Source: a virus
Length of the DNA stretch: 39,129 bases
Virus record (IMG/VR): IMGVR_UViG_3300022847_000009
Span: 1-39,129 of that record
Strand: one strand, 5' to 3'
Every line of letters begins with the position of its first letter. Positions within the stretch are counted from its first letter, which is position 1. The translations under genes and the position numbers were made by a program. Positions 30,468 through 37,999 of the stretch are shown here, one piece after another. The notes beneath the pieces were generated by a model. That model had not been told where the DNA came from. It did not search any database and saw only the letters and a program-made list of their open reading frames with translations.

Positions 30468-30587
30468 ATGAAAATAGACAAAAAACAGAGAGGAAAAGAC
30501 TGTATTTCTGCCGAAGACATCTCCATGTCGTCGGACATCACCAACCGCGCCGGAAGCGCGCTGAATCGAGCATATTTCCGCCGATAA
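30468..30587 (+). CDS. 39-residue small ORF
   Basis: The ATG at 30,468 follows GAAGGGCAAAAAG, a good Shine-Dalgarno. The product is basic at its N-terminus (MKIDKKQRGKDC) and polar after that (AEDISMSSDITNRAGS). It fills part of the 245-base gap between the SSB gene and the next gene. No family is recognisable, and at this length chance is possible. The ribosome site is the main support. Confidence 0.4.
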   Translation: MKIDKKQRGKDCISAEDISMSSDITNRAGSALNRAYFRR

Positions 30588-30637
30588 TCTTCCCCATTAG
30601 ACTTTAATGTAAATTTTCTGCTTGCGTTCTTTCTGGC

Positions 30638-30660
30638 AGGTATGTAAAAAAACCTTACCT
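30638..30660. promoter_or_regulatory. inverted repeat upstream of the gene at 30,684
   Basis: AGGTA and TACCT form a dyad with a 13-base spacer containing an A-run, in a locally AT-rich stretch of an otherwise GC-rich early region. A TTGCGT box at 30,622 lies upstream, but no convincing -10 box is present. It may be an operator or promoter for the two following genes. Confidence 0.3.
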
Positions 30661-30683
30661 ACATTATCTGTATGCGAGGTTTT

Positions 30684-31055
30684 ATGAACGCGATCCATCA
30701 AAGCGAAAGAAACATCCGGTGGTACGAGAACCTTGGCGTTTACGTGCGCGTCGAAAACCCGCGCAGCCGGACCTACGATAAGCATTATTTTGAGTTTCTT
30801 TCGCCGGCCGACGAGGTGGTCAGTCTGCGAAAGCGGTGCGCCGACCTCGAGGTGCGGGTCGTCGAATGCAGCGACTTCGCGCGGAACCATCTCGCCCTGG
30901 CGAAGACGCTCCGCGAGCATGGTGAATGCGGCGCCCATGAGTTGAACCGAGCCCGGCATTTCATCGGCACCCGGCGCGTCATGCGGCGTCAGATCATTCT
31001 CATGAACCGCCGCGCCGAGGCGCTGGCGGCGGAACTTCAACAGGCGGCGGAATAG
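30684..31055 (+). CDS. small early protein with coiled-coil tendency
   Basis: The 123-residue product from ATG 30,684 (GAGG four bases upstream; another ATG at 30,672 would add four residues) begins with a beta-type segment: RWYENLGVYVRVENPRSR, then YFEFLSP. Residues 45-123 are helical and rich in Arg, Leu and Ala (VVSLRKRCADLEVRVVEC, then VMRRQIILMNRRAEALAAEL) and may form a coiled coil. I do not recognise it. Preceded by an AT-rich regulatory-looking stretch, it could be an independently regulated early gene. Confidence 0.6.
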   Translation: MNAIHQSERNIRWYENLGVYVRVENPRSRTYDKHYFEFLSPADEVVSLRKRCADLEVRVVECSDFARNHLALAKTLREHGECGAHELNRARHFIGTRRVMRRQIILMNRRAEALAAELQQAAE

Positions 31056-31067
31056 GAAGGTTATCCC

Positions 31068-31412
31068 ATGTGTAAGATTGAACGACTGCGCACGACGTCG
31101 ACGTTCGACGTTCACTTCAAAGGGACCGGCAGCAAGGTCAAGTGCGAAATGACCGAGTATGCCGGCGGGCCGCATCTCAGCATTCACACCGGCGGACAGA
31201 TCTTCGAGATGACCGAGGCCGATTTCGAGGGCTTCGTCAGCAGCATGCGCCATTTGTTCGCGCTGGATCGGAAGGTGCAGGCCGCCGCCGACAACGGGGC
31301 GCGCGGTGCCGAGCCCCAGCCGGCCGCGCCGGCGAGCCGGAACCGGGCGGCAACCGCAGCGATGGGTATTATCATGGCTGGCGAAACGGGGCCGTTGATG
31401 GTGGATACTTGA
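31068..31412 (+). CDS. early protein of unknown function
   Basis: The 114-residue product starts behind AGGAAGG. Residues 1-60 look like a beta-barrel or Tudor-like small fold (STFDVHFKGTGSKVKCEM, GGPHLSIHTGGQIFEM), followed by a short helix (ADFEGFVSSMRHLFALDRKV) and an Ala/Pro-rich tail with GIIMAGETGPL. It is the last gene of the rightward early operon and converges with the leftward gene at 31,447, 34 bases away. No intrinsic terminator is visible in the short gap. Confidence 0.6.
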   Translation: MCKIERLRTTSTFDVHFKGTGSKVKCEMTEYAGGPHLSIHTGGQIFEMTEADFEGFVSSMRHLFALDRKVQAAADNGARGAEPQPAAPASRNRAATAAMGIIMAGETGPLMVDT

Positions 31413-31446
31413 CGAAGGACCGTTTTCAATCGGCTGCCGCTAGAAA

Positions 31447-32268
31447 CTATTCAAGACGCCCGGCCGCCTGACTCCCCACCGGGCGAACATGCCCTTTACA
31501 GATGATGTGATAGAGTTCAAGCGCGTTGCGGATTGCCGCGACGGCGGTCTCATGACGCATTGAGCGAAGGCGCCTCGCCTCGCTGACTGGAATGCCCTCG
31601 ACGGCAACTAAAAGAACAAGCCGGCGATCGAGGTTTGGCGCCGCGTCGACGACGTTTGACCACGGCAAGTAACGCTCGGTCCACCAATCGCTAATTTTCT
31701 CGCTGATACTCATGGACGGCGGAAGTCGACCGCCTTTCGGATGTGATCCGGATGCGCCATCGATCGAGCTGCCGCGACAGGCGACGATGACGGTGATCGC
31801 CTCGAATACTTCGGCAATTTCACGGGCCGCGCGTTTGTGGTGCTCCTCGAGGTGACCGTCCTTGACCATGCGCAAGATCGGGTCCGGCCGTTGTCGTGCC
31901 TTCAATACCGCTTCCGCCGGCGCCGCCTCTCCATCACGCTTTAGGTCCAGGTTCTTTTTGCTGTGCTCGGCAAGCAAGTCATCGAAAACCTGGGCTTCGA
32001 TTTCATAGTTTGTGCCCTTCTGCAAATGGCGGTCGAGCTCGTCGTCGTACAAGCGACCACCCCATGGTAACGCGGCGAACAAAGCACCTTTCTTGCCGGC
32101 GCTGACAGCCATTGTTTGATGGCGTGCGCTTCGACCGCGCAGGTCGTCGCGAATACGCTCGGTCTTGGCGCGAACCTCCGGATCTCGTTGGCGGAAGGAT
32201 TGGTCAAGCAAATCAACGATTAGATTCCCGGCAGAGATGCGTTTTCTTCTGGCCTTAGATTTCCCCAT
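31447..32268 (-). CDS. GC-rich leftward gene, possible DNA-binding protein
   Basis: The product has 273 residues. The N-terminus is basic (MGKSKARRKRISAGN) and the middle has a segment with RPDPILRMVKDGHLEEHHKRAAREIAEVF (about residues 130-158), reminiscent of phage regulator or small-terminase-like proteins. The C-terminal part has LPWSNVVDAAPNLDRRL and EGIPVSEARRLRSMRHETA, which could be a helix-turn-helix. It keeps the high GC of the left part of the window, although it is transcribed in the same direction as the AT-rich block to its right. I cannot name a family. Its 5' end overlaps a short gene by 49 bases at the composition boundary. Confidence 0.6.
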   Translation of the reverse strand: MGKSKARRKRISAGNLIVDLLDQSFRQRDPEVRAKTERIRDDLRGRSARHQTMAVSAGKKGALFAALPWGGRLYDDELDRHLQKGTNYEIEAQVFDDLLAEHSKKNLDLKRDGEAAPAEAVLKARQRPDPILRMVKDGHLEEHHKRAAREIAEVFEAITVIVACRGSSIDGASGSHPKGGRLPPSMSISEKISDWWTERYLPWSNVVDAAPNLDRRLVLLVAVEGIPVSEARRLRSMRHETAVAAIRNALELYHIICKGHVRPVGSQAAGRLE

Positions 32269-32441
32269 AGCTTTCGGCCTCCAAATTGATCACCATAAAT
32301 CTTCGCTAAATAGCTCGCGGGGATGGTCTGCTTTCTCGATTTGCTTTGAGACGTGCAGAGCAATGTCCCGTGCTTCCATCCGGCCAACGAACCCGCGTTC
32401 ACTTTAGGATAGTTTGGATTGCCTTGTTCATTTCTTTGCAC
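32220..32441 (-). CDS. small gene crossing the composition boundary, probably 3'-truncated
   Basis: The 73-residue frame starts MQRNEQGNPNYPKVNAG and continues with WKHGTLLCTSQ and SYLAKIYGDQ, in AT-rich sequence. Its last 16 or so residues (RPEENASLPGI) are merely the +1 reading of the start of the GC-rich gene at 32,268. This suggests that the original 3' end was lost at a recombination or assembly junction near 32,280. The motif QxGNPxYP recurs as QKGNPDFP in the gene at 33,218. Function unknown. Confidence 0.45.
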   Translation of the reverse strand: MQRNEQGNPNYPKVNAGSLAGWKHGTLLCTSQSKSRKQTIPASYLAKIYGDQFGGRKLWGNLRPEENASLPGI

Positions 32442-32670
32442 TCTTCATTTTTGAATTAAACATTAGCCTAGCCCACTCTTCGTTGGCGCGTTGATACGAA
32501 TCCGGGTCATTGTCTTTTTGGACGCTGACCGGGAAACCGTCACGTTTTTCTTTGGCGATCTTGGACCGTTTGCGGCAAATAGTCTGGCGCTGTTGCGGAG
32601 TGAGTGACGCCAGGCCCCCACCGTTCCTTTTTTGCTTTTTGCTTTGGTCTTTCGGGTATCCTACGGGCAT
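32428..32670 (-). CDS. small basic protein, unknown
   Basis: The 80-residue product starts right after the TAG of the preceding gene, behind GAGGAAAAATAG. It is very basic (KDQSKKQKRNGG, QRQTICRKRSKIAKEKR) with a short more neutral end (DPDSYQRANEEWARLMFNS). A nucleic-acid-binding role is plausible from charge alone. It belongs to a chain of tiny, tightly packed leftward genes. I do not recognise a family. Confidence 0.5.
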   Translation of the reverse strand: MPVGYPKDQSKKQKRNGGGLASLTPQQRQTICRKRSKIAKEKRDGFPVSVQKDNDPDSYQRANEEWARLMFNSKMKSAKK

Positions 32671-32820
32671 CTATTTTTCCTCCGTGGTGCAATATGATCC
32701 CCCACATTCTTGATAGATGATGTCGTACTTCGCTTGAGTTTCTGACATCGATACCATCACGAGATATAGCATCACTACTGTCGTCAACATGACAGCTAGA
32801 CCTGCGATAAATTTATTCAT
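32671..32820 (-). CDS. small single-TM protein
   Basis: The 49-residue product starts at the ATG that overlaps the end of the upstream gene (ATGAATAA). Residues 3-22 are a transmembrane helix (KFIAGLAVMLTTVVMLYLV), followed by a polar tail with a Cys pair (CGGSYC). It could be a membrane-anchored host-takeover or exclusion peptide, but nothing specific identifies it. Confidence 0.55.
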   Translation of the reverse strand: MNKFIAGLAVMLTTVVMLYLVMVSMSETQAKYDIIYQECGGSYCTTEEK

Positions 32821-32974
32821 CGTAACGACGTTCATCAAGTTTAACACGAGCTTCATTCATTAAACGGACACCCCTGATAAACTTGATGCCATGTTCTTCA
32901 AGGAAATCACAAGCTTTAGAAAATGTGATTTCTTTACAGTCAATTTGCCACACAAGTAACTCAATATATGTCAT
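32813..32974 (-). CDS. small protein, 53 residues
   Basis: The product (MTYIELLVWQIDCKEITFSK, then ACDFLEEHGIKFIRGVRLMN) is coupled to the gene before it by the stop-start overlap TAAATAAATG and to the next by ATGAATAA. The helix-strand pattern looks like a small globular protein. It has a Shine-Dalgarno (GGGAG) inside the end of the upstream gene. No family is recognised. Confidence 0.55.
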   Translation of the reverse strand: MTYIELLVWQIDCKEITFSKACDFLEEHGIKFIRGVRLMNEARVKLDERRYDE

Positions 32975-33199
32975 TTATTTATCTCCCATCTCGTCAAAGG
33001 CTTTGCAAAATCCAGGATTGTTTGGACCACTACTGTGAAGAAGACGGCAACCTTGTTCGCCCCAATTCCATTCGCATCGATCGCAAGCCTCATGACCCTC
33101 ATCAAAAAACTCAGTAATTTTTATCCAAGTATCTTTAATAGGATCTTCTAAATTTTTTGTAGCGTTACGATCAAGAATGTTTTGAATTGATTTATGCAT
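32975..33199 (-). CDS. small Cys-rich protein, 74 residues
   Basis: The N-terminal half is helical and charged (MHKSIQNILDRNATKNLEDP). The C-terminal half has four Cys in CDRCEWNWGEQGC and CKAF, a pattern suitable for a zinc or iron-sulfur site. It lies in the chain of small leftward genes. Metal binding is inferred from the Cys spacing only. Confidence 0.5.
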   Translation of the reverse strand: MHKSIQNILDRNATKNLEDPIKDTWIKITEFFDEGHEACDRCEWNWGEQGCRLLHSSGPNNPGFCKAFDEMGDK

Positions 33200-33217
33200 C
33201 TTAAATTCCTTGAATAT

Positions 33218-33427
33218 CTAGTTTTGCGTAGCCTGAAGCTTAGCTAGATCCATAATCTCGCGCCATTTCACTTTGTCCATCATCGGACTTACTGTGAGAA
33301 TGTCTAAATTCTTAGGCTTATGTACAAAAGGGCTAGTTATTTGTTTCTCCAATCTTGGGCGGTTCGGGAAGTCCGGGTTGCCCTTCTGATGATTAAATAT
33401 AGGACGTATTGATTTCAGGGTCAACAT
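33218..33427 (-). CDS. small protein with QKGNPDFP motif
   Basis: The 69-residue product starts MLTLKSIRPIFNHQKGNPDFP and continues with RPRLEKQITSPFVHKPKNLD and a short helix at the end. It begins seven bases after the VRR-NUC stop, behind GAAG. The motif resembles QGNPNYP in the gene at 32,220, so the two may be related small proteins. Function unknown. Confidence 0.5.
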   Translation of the reverse strand: MLTLKSIRPIFNHQKGNPDFPNRPRLEKQITSPFVHKPKNLDILTVSPMMDKVKWREIMDLAKLQATQN

Positions 33428-33433
33428 TTATCT

Positions 33434-33757
33434 TCAAATAATATGAAATATTTTTGCCTTCGCGTCCTCAAATCCGTACCCTATAATGCACCGATGTCCG
33501 ATGCCTTCCAGATGTTCCATCCAATCTTTTTGTTCGGTTGATGTCTTGCTGCCCTTGATGCTTTTCATCTCAATCCACAACAGCAACTCTGGAATGAATA
33601 GATCCGGTACGCCACGGCTCACGCCTTCAAGCTTCAACTTGAGTGCAGTGGCCTTGTGTCGGTGACCGCCGTTTGGGATTGCGAAGATTCGGATGTCAGG
33701 GAATTTTTGCCTAAACCATTGCACAAGCTCTCGCTGTTCTTCATGTTCAGTCTTCAT
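33434..33757 (-). CDS. VRR-NUC nuclease, complete
   Basis: This 107-residue stand-alone PD-(D/E)XK nuclease has all the expected elements: EEQRELVQWFRQKFP (residues 6-20), IFAIPNGGHRHKATALKLKLEG (24-45), GVPDLF with catalytic D52, LLLWIEMK with E63 and K65, then STEQKDW and CIIGYGFEDA. Enzymes of this size act on branched or flapped DNA during phage recombination and replication. It overlaps the end of the broken diphosphohydrolase gene by 11 bases. Unlike the copy at 27,567, it retains the catalytic ExK. Confidence 0.9.
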   Translation of the reverse strand: MKTEHEEQRELVQWFRQKFPDIRIFAIPNGGHRHKATALKLKLEGVSRGVPDLFIPELLLWIEMKSIKGSKTSTEQKDWMEHLEGIGHRCIIGYGFEDAKAKIFHII

Positions 33758-34085
33758 TTTTTCTCAACTTTAATTCTAATCGGGCCAAGGCATTCCATGC
33801 TAGGTGGGCATCGTGCAGCATGTTGCTGTCAGTATCTTCCCCGCATTCGAGCCTGTGGCGGTCCATCGCGGCGGTGTATCTTTTAAATCCGTCTGGGACG
33901 TGCTGCCATCCGCCCTATGAATATTTATTAGCGCCGAATGTGGCGACTTCAGCCACAGCCTTTAGTGCCAGCGGCATCCCATCGAGGATCAGATCGATAC
34001 GGATTTTACCTTCGTCCATCTTTGCACCGGAATCCCCGGCAGATTTTCCTGCTGGGTCTTTTTCTTCAGTATTCCTCACATCCAT
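33747..34085 (-). pseudogene. dATP/dGTP diphosphohydrolase-like gene with in-frame amber codon
   Basis: The frame from ATG 34,085 encodes GAKMDEGKIRIDLILDGMPL, then LKAVAEVATFGANKYS, stops at TAG (33,917-33,915), and resumes in the same frame as GGWQHVPDGFKRYTAAMDRHR to LAWNALARLELKLRKNED. Together the halves match the phage dATP/dGTP diphosphohydrolase N-terminal family (D.GK.R.DL, FGA.KY...W..VPDG..RY). Both ends overlap neighbouring genes (ATGGATGTGA and AATGAAGACTGA), as for a functional operon member. TAG terminates other genes in the same block, so general recoding is unlikely. A nonsense mutation or a base-call error is the simplest explanation. Confidence 0.75.
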
Positions 34086-35662
34086 GTCCTATCTAAAACC
34101 CTGTGAAACTTGCCATCCATCTTATACCTAATGCCACTTGGTGGCACGGCGGCATTCATAATATTGGCTGCATCCTCAAGCCCTGCATTCTCAAGACCCT
34201 CCATGAATGCCTCTGATTTTACAGCCAGTTGGGCGAATAGTTCCAGCGCCTTTTTCCCGGCGTATCCCTGATGCTCAACAGTTAAATATTCATTAACAGG
34301 TTTATCAGATAAAGCACCGTAATAGGTCACGCGGAGCATTTCCTTGCCGCTGGTGTAGCTGACGTGCTTTCGCCATGTCCAGCTAGTCACTGACATATCG
34401 CTCGCATCCAGCCCCATGATATCGTCATTACGAAGCTTCGGCTTCTCAGGTAGGCTAGATTCTAAGAATGCCATACCGCAACTTGGACATACCTTAGTTG
34501 AGAGTGGCACAATCTCGTCGCAGTTCTCGCAGATCTTCATTGGCGCTTCGCCCGTGCCAGCCTTCCTGCCGGGGTCAACGGCGGTGATCGGCCCGTGCGT
34601 TTGGACAACGCCCGCAAAATCCAGAACTAAACAGTGATCCGTGTGGGTTTTGGGTCGCATTCCGCGTCCTGCCATCTGCACATACAGGGATGGCGACATG
34701 GTCGGGCGTAACATCACAATGAGATCCAAGTCAGGATGGTCGAAGCCAGTGGTCAGGACGTTGGCATTTGTCAGCGCCTTGATCCGCCCATCCTTAAAGT
34801 CTTCGATGTGCTGCTCGCGTTCCTTCTTCGATGTTTTCCCGGTGATTGTCTCCGCGACTATCCCGTTCTGTCGTAGCTCATCGCGAATGTTATACGCATG
34901 ATCGACGCCGACACAGAAGAATAACCAAGACTTGCGATCCTCTGCGAGCCGTATCGTTTCGTTTACGGCCCCCATGTTCTGATGCATTGTATCGACAGAC
35001 TTTTGCAGTTCGCTTTCTATGAACTCGCCGCCCCGCTTATGTACACCATATGTGCTTAACGCCAGATCCGTCACCTTGGATCTGAGCGGTGCCAAGTGTC
35101 CCTTGGCTATTAGTTCTTCAATTGTTACTGGGTCTATCAGGTCAGAAAACAGCCCTGTGTCATCCGTGATCAATCCATGCCCAAGACGGTATGGGGTGGC
35201 GGTTAGGCCCACTACACGAATATGCGGATTAATTGTGGTAAGCGCGTCAATGAGGTTCCGATACCCGCCTTCGGCCTTATGGCTGACAAGGTGGCATTCA
35301 TCGATAATTACCAGATCGATGTGACCAATTTCTTCTGCACGGTTACGCACCGATTGTACCCCGGCGAATGTTATTGGCTCGCCCAGCCGTCTGGATCTGA
35401 GCGAAGAAGAATAGATTCCCATGGGTGCAGTGGGCCAGTGCTGCCGCATCTTCTCTGCGTTCTGTTCAATAAGTTCTTTGACGTGCGTCAGCATAAGTAC
35501 GCGGGTGTCAGGCCAGTTCTGCAAAGCATCCTTGCATAACGCCGCTACGATGTGTGATTTGCCAGATCCAGTTGGCAACACTAGACAGGGATGCCCATCG
35601 TTGCCCGCCCTGAACCAATTATACAACTGATCGATTGTTCGCTGCTGGTAATCTCTAAGCAT
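34076..35662 (-). CDS. SF2 DEAD/DEAH-box helicase
   Basis: The 528-residue product starts at the ATG overlapping the previous gene's TAG (ATGCTTAG). Motifs: LRDYQQ (Q motif, residues 2-7), PTGSGKS (30-36), IDECHLV with DECH at 121-124, LTATPYR (153-159), and in the second RecA domain TTGFDHPDLDLI and YVQMAGRGMR. After the helicase core there is a four-Cys ribbon (CENCDEIVP, CPSCG) and a C-terminal domain with SWTWRKHVSYTSG. It unwinds DNA or remodels branched DNA, probably with the neighbouring nuclease and annealing proteins. The relationship is to phage UvsW/RadD-type helicases. Confidence 0.92.
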   Translation of the reverse strand: MLRDYQQRTIDQLYNWFRAGNDGHPCLVLPTGSGKSHIVAALCKDALQNWPDTRVLMLTHVKELIEQNAEKMRQHWPTAPMGIYSSSLRSRRLGEPITFAGVQSVRNRAEEIGHIDLVIIDECHLVSHKAEGGYRNLIDALTTINPHIRVVGLTATPYRLGHGLITDDTGLFSDLIDPVTIEELIAKGHLAPLRSKVTDLALSTYGVHKRGGEFIESELQKSVDTMHQNMGAVNETIRLAEDRKSWLFFCVGVDHAYNIRDELRQNGIVAETITGKTSKKEREQHIEDFKDGRIKALTNANVLTTGFDHPDLDLIVMLRPTMSPSLYVQMAGRGMRPKTHTDHCLVLDFAGVVQTHGPITAVDPGRKAGTGEAPMKICENCDEIVPLSTKVCPSCGMAFLESSLPEKPKLRNDDIMGLDASDMSVTSWTWRKHVSYTSGKEMLRVTYYGALSDKPVNEYLTVEHQGYAGKKALELFAQLAVKSEAFMEGLENAGLEDAANIMNAAVPPSGIRYKMDGKFHRVLDRTWM

Positions 35663-36713
35663 CGAATGTTTCCTCAATGGTGCGTACTTCTTTAATGGTA
35701 GCGCCGGGGAATGTTTCTCTGATGGTCTTTACTAGGTCGTTGGTGCAAGTTTCTCCGCTAGCAACAAGCTCTGTCGATGCGAATGTGTGTGCATCTGCTA
35801 CCCCGTTTCGGATTGGCTCGCCGTTGATAATGTAGACAGCTTCGTGTGGGTCCGTGCTTTCGCCCATCTCCCACGGTACCAAATCAGGATGAAGAACGTG
35901 GTCTTCGCAGCCCTCTGCTTGGAACTCAGTTGGAATGCCGCCCTCGCCATGCCGCGCACATGACCATGTGCCATCTTCTTCAGGCGTAACGTGGGCGCAC
36001 GTCCGGCAGTTCACTTCCTTGGTCAACTTGGTTGAATGGCAGAAATCATATGCGTCACAGAACTTGCACTCATACCAACTTGGGTCGGTGGAAAGTGGGT
36101 CTGGCATACGCTCTGACAGAACAATGCGCTTGGATCTCTCCAGCAGTTTTTCTGCAAAATCTTTGTCATACCGGACGCGCTCAATATAAAGCTGGTCATC
36201 GTTCTTGCAGACGGCAACGTACAGGGCGCGATCAATCTTCGTGCCGTGCATGTATAACTGCAACTGCGCGTAATGGACAGGCTTTGATTTCTCAACGCCG
36301 TTATTCTGCATGTCGGTGAATGACTTCAATGAATGTGTCTTGAACTCCGCAACGTGAGGCTTATTTGGTGCCTCTGGTACGCCGTTCGTAATAATGCAAT
36401 CCAACTGCCCTGACACATGGCACCCAAAGCTGACGCGCTTCTGCATCTTCCCGGCGTGAGTGATTCGGATACCTGCCGCTTTCAGATCATCGACAATCCA
36501 GTTTTCTTCGTGATGTCCACGTCTGAACAGGCGTAAGATCCTGCCGGGAAACTTAGGTTTCACAGCCCAGCGGAATGACAGCCAGAGCCATCGTTCACAT
36601 TTATGCCCTGCCTGTGACGCGCCGAAGTGCGGCCTTGGTCGTTCGGCACGGTCTTCGTGTGCCTTGTCGATCATGGTGATGATATCGTCATCGCGTTTTG
36701 GTATTGTGGTCAT
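35655..36713 (-). CDS. Cas4-like PD-(D/E)XK nuclease with Fe-S cluster
   Basis: The 352-residue product has PD-(D/E)XK residues D105 (VSGQLDCI), E123 and K125 (AEFKTHS), preceded by HHEENWIVDDL and followed by the QLQLY motif at 150-154 (HYAQLQLYMHG). Four Cys form the expected Fe-S arrangement of Cas4 and AddB: C39 in GHKCERW and C216, C219 and C225 in YECKFCDAYDFC. A second Cys group (CRTCAHVTP, CARHGEGG) lies near residues 235-265. The enzyme probably resects DNA ends for the annealing system encoded upstream. No CRISPR array is present, so a recombination role is favoured over spacer acquisition. Confidence 0.9.
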   Translation of the reverse strand: MTTIPKRDDDIITMIDKAHEDRAERPRPHFGASQAGHKCERWLWLSFRWAVKPKFPGRILRLFRRGHHEENWIVDDLKAAGIRITHAGKMQKRVSFGCHVSGQLDCIITNGVPEAPNKPHVAEFKTHSLKSFTDMQNNGVEKSKPVHYAQLQLYMHGTKIDRALYVAVCKNDDQLYIERVRYDKDFAEKLLERSKRIVLSERMPDPLSTDPSWYECKFCDAYDFCHSTKLTKEVNCRTCAHVTPEEDGTWSCARHGEGGIPTEFQAEGCEDHVLHPDLVPWEMGESTDPHEAVYIINGEPIRNGVADAHTFASTELVASGETCTNDLVKTIRETFPGATIKEVRTIEETFDA

Positions 36714-37098
36714 TTAATGTGTCTCCATGTTTTCTTAGTTTCTATTCTCAATATGGTTACGTCAGAAACCCCAAAGATTCTGCCTATTTCTCTTTTGCTC
36801 GTTTCCCTTCTTTTAATAAATGTCGTATTTCAACAATGTCGTGTTCTTTCAGTTTTGAGGATTTATTTTTTACCCCTATAAATGTAACCGTTCTTTTCTT
36901 TCTTGCTTGGTCTTCCATGTTTTCTTTTTGTGTGCCTAAAAACAGGTGGTCTGGATTAACGCACTGTCTATTATCACACTTATGCAGGACACAAGTGCCG
37001 TGTCGGCCTACAGAAGCTGTCCAGTTCCAGCATCCAGACACTCGATCTATGATATATTTTTCATCAAATCTTTCCTGAAGTGTTTTCATTGCGGACAT
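36710..37098 (-). pseudogene. decayed HNH homing endonuclease
   Basis: The frame from 37,098 encodes [13 protein letters not shown], then [35 protein letters not shown] and a C-terminal DNA-binding part, as in phage HNH endonucleases. About 25 residues that normally lie between W.W.....G and CVLHKCDN, including the AHR catalytic histidine, are missing. The frame ends early at TAG 36,786-36,784. A 2-base deletion or 1-base insertion in the A-rich stretch before it restores [19 protein letters not shown] and a stop at 36,712-36,710 that overlaps the next ATG. Both lesions mark it as a remnant of a selfish gene. Confidence 0.8.
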
Positions 37099-37100
37099 AG

Positions 37101-37129
37101 TAAAAAGCTGGGGGTTATTAGCCCCCAGC
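37101..37129 (-). terminator. rho-independent terminator after the DUF669 gene
   Basis: In the leftward direction GCTGGGGG-CTAATAA-CCCCCAGC is followed by TTTTT. It lies eight bases after the stop of the DUF669 gene and before the HNH remnant, so it separates the annealing genes from the nuclease/helicase genes. It may have arrived with, or been displaced by, the inserted HNH gene. Confidence 0.85.
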
Positions 37130-37136
37130 CCTCCCT

Positions 37137-37610
37137 TTATTTTTTCCAAGGTGGGTTGCTGTTGGGCGAGTTTTCTTCTGCTTTCGCCTTTGGCATTGGT
37201 GGTGAATATCCATCGATAGCCTTGTACGCTTTGATCTCGTTGCTATCGCCCCATTCTTCAGACAGTCGGATGCTGCATTTGATAGAACAAGTGCCGCCGA
37301 TAAGCTGGTCAGTGTCTTTAAGTGATGACAGCCCAACTGCCCGCATTAGGGAATCCAATTGTGATCTCCCGATTTCTTCAGCCTTCGGATTGGGGTTTTT
37401 TAGGTTTAGTTTTGTGAAAACCACACGCCCCTCATGCGCTGGACCCGTCACATCGAACCGAATTGAAATGTAATTTCCAGTGCCCGACTTGGTGTCTCTT
37501 AGTTCAGCAGCAAAAATCGTTGCGGTGTACCATCCAGCCGGGATTGGCAGGAACTCGTTTTGGATGTCTGGGGCATCGCCCACGTTGACAGTTTCTCCAA
37601 GAAAAACCAT
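37137..37610 (-). CDS. DUF669 single-strand-binding-type protein
   Basis: The 157-residue product has the DUF669 layout: [20 protein letters not shown] at residues 20-39, [26 protein letters not shown] (40-65), then [22 protein letters not shown] and the closing beta part with [15 protein letters not shown]. Proteins of this family occur beside phage annealing ATPases and probably bind single-stranded DNA. It starts behind GAGGAATAAGAAC, at the stop of the gene before it. The Pro/Lys/Asn-rich tail ([10 protein letters not shown]) may recruit partners. Confidence 0.8.
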   Translation of the reverse strand: MVFLGETVNVGDAPDIQNEFLPIPAGWYTATIFAAELRDTKSGTGNYISIRFDVTGPAHEGRVVFTKLNLKNPNPKAEEIGRSQLDSLMRAVGLSSLKDTDQLIGGTCSIKCSIRLSEEWGDSNEIKAYKAIDGYSPPMPKAKAEENSPNSNPPWKK

Positions 37611-37614
37611 GTTC

Positions 37615-37998
37615 TTATTCCTCTGTTATTGCGAATGAAGGACGGCTTGGCGTTGTTGTAATGCCGTCCAGTAGGGGCAGCGTGATTGCTGCGTCGGTGT
37701 TTTTCCATACAGCCATAATGATAGATGGCTTCCAGTTAAACAGGTTTGGTAGGTGTTCAGACAATCCGTGTTCTGTGGCAATTGCCTGTATCTTATCTCC
37801 ATCAACTTTGCGATTAATACGCCCAGTGATCTTGATCTTGAAGTTGTGGATTTCAAAATTCTCAACGCCTTCAAGCGCGTCAGATATCTTGAAGTCTTTG
37901 ACCATCTGGTCTTCAAGGAGGCGGCGCCGCGTCTGAGCTTCCTGCTCTTCAAGCTTTGCTTGCATCCATTGTGCGTAGATTGGGGAATTATTGATCAT
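37615..37998 (-). CDS. conserved small protein between Sak4-like and DUF669 genes
   Basis: The 127-residue product starts at ATG 37,998 behind GGAAGTGAT; a longer frame would begin inside the Sak4-like gene. A helical N-terminus (SPIYAQWMQAKLEEQEAQTRRRLLEDQM) is followed by a beta-rich core with FEIHNFKIKITGRINRKVDG and WKPSIIMAVWKN. The form is like the DUF7173 family of phage proteins, an assignment of moderate certainty. The tight spacing to both partners suggests a subunit of the annealing complex. Confidence 0.6.
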   Translation of the reverse strand: MINNSPIYAQWMQAKLEEQEAQTRRRLLEDQMVKDFKISDALEGVENFEIHNFKIKITGRINRKVDGDKIQAIATEHGLSEHLPNLFNWKPSIIMAVWKNTDAAITLPLLDGITTTPSRPSFAITEE

Positions 37999-37999
37999 A

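Noticed and set aside
35655-36713. Cas4 of a phage-borne CRISPR-Cas system
   Set aside because: There is no array, Cas1 or Cas2 in the window. The gene is embedded among recombination and replication genes, which fits a phage end-processing nuclease better.
32671-37098. TAG recoding (amber suppression) in the right module
   Set aside because: TAG ends the genes at 35,655 and 32,671 in sensible overlap with the next starts, so only the diphosphohydrolase-like gene has an unexpected TAG.
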